A stretch of 9,175 nt of DNA from a bacterium HR32 (GTDB lineage: Bacteria; Sysuimicrobiota; Sysuimicrobiia; Sysuimicrobiales; Sysuimicrobiaceae), in assembly GCA_002898935.1 (NCBI GenBank), contig BEII01000041.1:1-9175 (forward strand). The letters are read 5' to 3'. Below, piece after piece: positions 7,220 to 9,175 of this stretch. Position numbers and translations under genes: made by a program. The first letter of the stretch is position 1. Every line of letters begins with the position of its first letter. The notes beneath the pieces are model-generated. The model was not told where the DNA came from. It saw only the letters and a program-made list of their open reading frames with translations, and searched no databases.

Positions 7220-7294
7220 AGGTCCTTTCGCGAGGGGACGCGACGCCGTCGGCAACCTCCCACCCCCCTTCGGTGGCACGAGGCTCGCGGACCT
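7220..7294 (-). promoter_or_regulatory. Candidate structured 5' leader of the coxSLM operon
   Basis: Nested complementary segments define a three-stem junction. The closing stem pairs AGGTC (7220-7224) with GACCT (7290-7294) and CGCGAG (7229-7234) with CTCGCG (7284-7289), with a 4-nt bulge at 7225-7228. Inside lie a hairpin GACG/CGTC (7237-7240 with 7247-7250, 6-nt loop) and a hairpin CCTC plus CCACC (7256-7264) pairing with GGTGG (7272-7276) and GAGG (7280-7283), with a 3-nt bulge at 7277-7279. All pairs are Watson-Crick, so either strand could fold. The minus strand is favoured because the closing stem would end 5 nt before the coxS Shine-Dalgarno, a usual place for translational control. 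I cannot match it to a known riboswitch class. GC-rich DNA gives chance pairings, so this is a candidate. Confidence 0.4.
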
Positions 7295-7309
7295 GCAGGC
7301 AAGGCGATC

Positions 7310-7319
7310 TTCGCGCGAA
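7310..7319. promoter_or_regulatory. Perfect 10-bp palindrome, possible operator
   Basis: TTCGCGCGAA is a perfect palindrome in the divergent spacer between coxS and the GerMN gene. A shorter perfect palindrome, CCTGCAGG (7292-7299), lies beside it, and GGCCCGGGCC (7373-7382) is further right. Such dyads are common operator forms, but G/C-rich palindromes also arise by chance, and no convincing -35/-10 pair was found for either gene. Confidence 0.2.
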
Positions 7320-7395
7320 CCCTCCCCTTCTCCTCCTCGCAACCACGCGTTCGGGAGGGCAGGCGTGGAGGCGGCCCGGGCCGAACAGTTCCCCC

Positions 7396-7917
7396 GTGCG
7401 CCGCCCCAGACTCTGGGTCGCCCTCGCTGTCCTGGTGGGGCTCTTGCTGGCCTTGGCCCTGTGGGCCTTCCGGCCCCGGACCGAGCCCGCGCTGGTGTAC
7501 TTCGTCCAGTGGGACGCCACGCACAACACCGGCCGGCTCGCGCCAGGCCTCCGGTGGGTGCGCGGCCGCACGCGTGCGGACCTCGTGGCCTCGGCCCTGC
7601 GGGCGTTGCTGGCCGGCCCCGCGGAGGAGGAGGAGCGCCTCGGCTACTCCACGGAGATCCCACCGGGCACCCGGCTCAGGGGGGTGCGGGTCGAAGGACA
7701 GGTGGCGTACGTGGACTTCTCCCGCGAGCTGGAGCGAGGGGGCGGCAGCGCCAGCATGCTGGCGCGGCTGTACCAGGTCGTGTACACTGCCACCCACTTC
7801 CGTGGGGTGGAGGAGGTCCGCATCCAGATCGAGGGGGAGGTGCGGGAGGCCATGGGCGGGGAGGGGGTTCTGATCGACGTCCCGGTCCGCCGGCCGGCAC
7901 AAGCCCCCCAGTTCTAG
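7396..7917 (+). CDS. Membrane-anchored GerMN-domain protein
   Basis: Protein of 173 residues: a short basic N terminus (MRRPR), one hydrophobic segment at about residues 7-25 (valine/leucine/alanine-rich), then an extracytoplasmic GerMN-type domain at about 32-150. The domain is recognised from its pattern: a YFVQWDAT-like first strand, a helix around LVASALRALLAGP, then GTRLRGVRVEGQVAYVDFS and an amphipathic LYQVVYTATHF segment. GerMN domains occur in Bacillus GerM and in LpqB and many lipoproteins of non-sporulating bacteria, so a role in sporulation cannot be inferred. There is no lipobox cysteine; it looks like a signal-anchored protein. GTG 7396 was chosen because it places the membrane segment directly after the start, but there is no good Shine-Dalgarno; an upstream GTG at 7273 lies in the structured region and would add a low-complexity leader. 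Divergent from coxS, 65 bp before the mutase gene. Confidence 0.78.
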   Translation: MRRPRLWVALAVLVGLLLALALWAFRPRTEPALVYFVQWDATHNTGRLAPGLRWVRGRTRADLVASALRALLAGPAEEEERLGYSTEIPPGTRLRGVRVEGQVAYVDFSRELERGGGSASMLARLYQVVYTATHFRGVEEVRIQIEGEVREAMGGEGVLIDVPVRRPAQAPQF

Positions 7918-7936
7918 CCCCGGGTGGTGATGGAGA

Positions 7937-7967
7937 GCCCCGGCGGGGCGTATCCTGTCCGAGGACA
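7937..7967 (+). promoter_or_regulatory. Hairpin and dyad in the spacer before the mutase gene
   Basis: The 65-bp spacer (7918-7982) holds GCCCC (7937-7941) and GGGGC (7945-7949) with a 3-nt loop, a possible weak terminator for the GerMN gene. It also holds the dyad TGTCC-GA-GGACA (7956-7967). TATCCT (7951-7956) resembles a -10 box touching the dyad, but no good -35 is seen. It could be a promoter with an operator or nothing; the two genes may simply be co-transcribed. Confidence 0.2.
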
Positions 7968-7982
7968 CACGGAGGGGAGGCG

Positions 7983-9175
7983 GTGTTCGACCCAGGCGAA
8001 CTCGAACGCATCCGGAACGCGCGGCTGCGGTGGGAGGGGGCGCGAGGCCCCGAGCGCAAGGCGTCCTTCTCCACGCCGAGCGGTATCCCGCTGGAGCCGC
8101 TGTACACCCCCGAGCACACCGCGGAGCTCGACTACCTGCGCGACCTGGGCTTCCCGGGCGAGTTCCCGTACACCCGGGGCGTCTACCCGACCCTGTACCG
8201 TGGCCGGCTGTGGACCATGCGACAGTACGCGGGCTACGCGACCGCGGAGGAGTCCAACCGGCGCTACCGGTTCCTGCTGGAACAGGGGCAGACCGGGCTG
8301 AGCGTGGCCTTTGACCTGCCCACCCAGATGGGCTACGACTCCGACCACCCCGCAGCGGAAGCGGAGGTCGGAAAGGTCGGGGTGGCGGTGTGCTCCCTGG
8401 CGGACATGGAGGTCCTGCTGGACGGCATCCCCCTGGACCGCGTGTCGGTGTCCATGACCATCAACGCTACGGCGCCCGTCCTGCTGGCTCTGTTGCTCTG
8501 CGTGGCCGAGCGCCAAGGGGTGCCGTGGGACCGCCTGGACGGGACCGTCCAGAACGACATCCTGAAGGAGTACGTGGCGCGGGGCACCTACATCTTCCCG
8601 CCTGAACCCTCCCTGCGGCTGGTGGCGGACGTCATCGAGTTCTGCGCGCACCACCTGCCGCGGTGGAACCCCATCTCCATCTCCGGCTACCACATCCGGG
8701 AGGCGGGGGCGACCGCGGTGCAGGAGGTGGCGTTCACCTTCGGGAACGCGGTGGAGTACGTGGAGGCGGTCCTGGCCCGCGGCCTCGCCGTGGATCGGTT
8801 CGCGCCGTCCCTGAGTTTCTTCTTCAACGCGCACCTCCACCTGTTCGAGGAGGTGGCCAAGTTCCGTGCGGCGCGTCGCCTGTGGGCGCGGCTGGTGCGG
8901 GAGCGCTTCGGCGCCCAGGACCCCCGTTCGGCGGCCCTCCGGTTCCACGCCCAGACCGCGGGTGCGAGCTTGCAGGCCCTCCAGCCCGACAACAACGTGG
9001 TCCGGGTCACGGTCCAGGCGCTGGCCGCGGTGTTGGGCGGCGCCCAGTCCCTGCACACCAACGCCAAGGACGAGGAGCTGGCGCTGCCCACGGAGGAAGC
9101 GGCTCTGCTGGCGCTGCGGACGCAGCAAGTGCTGGCCTACGAGACGGGGGTGGCGGACGTGGTGGATCCCCTCGG
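7983..9175 (+). CDS. mcmA: Methylmalonyl-CoA mutase, catalytic large subunit, 3' end missing
   Basis: Adenosylcobalamin-dependent enzyme that interconverts (R)-methylmalonyl-CoA and succinyl-CoA in propionyl-CoA metabolism. The frame runs open from GTG 7983 to the window edge, giving 397 residues of the TIM-barrel substrate domain. Signatures: WTMRQYAGYATAEESN (77-92), GLSVAFDLPTQMGYDSD (105-121), SVSMTINATAP (155-165), QNDILKEYVARGTYIFPP (190-207), SISGYH (232-237) and HTNAKDEELALPTEE near 358-372. Compared with the Propionibacterium enzyme, Tyr82, Arg200, Tyr236 and His237 match Tyr89, Arg207, Tyr243 and His244. Isobutyryl-CoA mutase has Phe and Gln at the first two, so methylmalonyl-CoA is the likely substrate. 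GGAGG (7971-7975) lies 7 nt before the start. The short N terminus (MFDPGELERIRNARLRWE) resembles the about 550-residue subunit that pairs with a separate B12-binding subunit, but whether B12 binding is fused lies beyond the window. Confidence 0.95.
   Translation, partial: MFDPGELERIRNARLRWEGARGPERKASFSTPSGIPLEPLYTPEHTAELDYLRDLGFPGEFPYTRGVYPTLYRGRLWTMRQYAGYATAEESNRRYRFLLEQGQTGLSVAFDLPTQMGYDSDHPAAEAEVGKVGVAVCSLADMEVLLDGIPLDRVSVSMTINATAPVLLALLLCVAERQGVPWDRLDGTVQNDILKEYVARGTYIFPPEPSLRLVADVIEFCAHHLPRWNPISISGYHIREAGATAVQEVAFTFGNAVEYVEAVLARGLAVDRFAPSLSFFFNAHLHLFEEVAKFRAARRLWARLVRERFGAQDPRSAALRFHAQTAGASLQALQPDNNVVRVTVQALAAVLGGAQSLHTNAKDEELALPTEEAALLALRTQQVLAYETGVADVVDPL

Noticed and set aside
7220..7300. 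A SAM-clan riboswitch on the plus strand
   Set aside because: The order of stems and the GGCAACC at 7251-7257 recall the SAM-I/SAM-IV core, but the following GGTGC-AA segment does not match, no kink-turn sequence is seen, and the downstream GerMN and mutase genes are not methionine or SAM genes. GGCAACC alone is likely by chance in such GC-rich DNA.
7914..9128. A 404-codon open frame on the minus strand opposite the mutase gene
   Set aside because: The plus-strand frame is an unmistakable methylmalonyl-CoA mutase; the opposite frame shows only His/Arg/Gly/Gln-rich sequence without motifs.

Overview
The window is very G+C-rich bacterial DNA, densely packed with genes of strongly G/C-biased third codon positions, and it carries a mix of core metabolism and one molybdenum-hydroxylase operon. 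A GerMN-domain protein, a family 4-type Fe-S uracil-DNA glycosylase and a form II CoxSLM operon together fit a high-GC, possibly thermophilic, Gram-positive-like or deep-branching bacterial lineage. That placement is inference: no rRNA or other marker gene is present.

Layout. (1) 1-2009, plus strand: the 3' part of homoserine kinase (thrB) overlaps threonine synthase (thrC) by 13 bp. These are the last two steps of threonine synthesis. (2) 2010-3446, plus strand: after a short spacer with a strong hairpin come a GNAT acetyltransferase and, 5 bp later, a family 4-type uracil-DNA glycosylase with an unrecognised C-terminal extension of about 110 residues. (3) A long perfect inverted repeat at 3445-3470 separates this block from a convergent operon. 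(4) 7199-3478, minus strand: coxS-coxL-coxM, encoding the 2Fe-2S, molybdopterin and FAD subunits of a xanthine-oxidase/CO-dehydrogenase-family hydroxylase. The S-L-M order and the AYRGAGR active-site loop both indicate form II, so CO oxidation should not be assumed. (5) 7200-7395: a divergent intergenic region with a nested, potentially three-stem structure (7220-7294) ending just before the coxS ribosome binding site. (6) 7396-9175, plus strand: a membrane-anchored GerMN-domain protein, then the catalytic large subunit of methylmalonyl-CoA mutase, cut off by the window end.

Working together: ThrB and ThrC act in sequence (homoserine to O-phosphohomoserine to threonine). CoxS, CoxL and CoxM should form one enzyme passing electrons from Mo through two 2Fe-2S clusters to FAD. 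The mutase links propionyl-CoA metabolism to succinyl-CoA. No mobile element, CRISPR array, tRNA or rRNA was seen. The items most worth a second look are the structured coxS leader, the extended uracil-DNA glycosylase and the unknown substrate of the form II hydroxylase.
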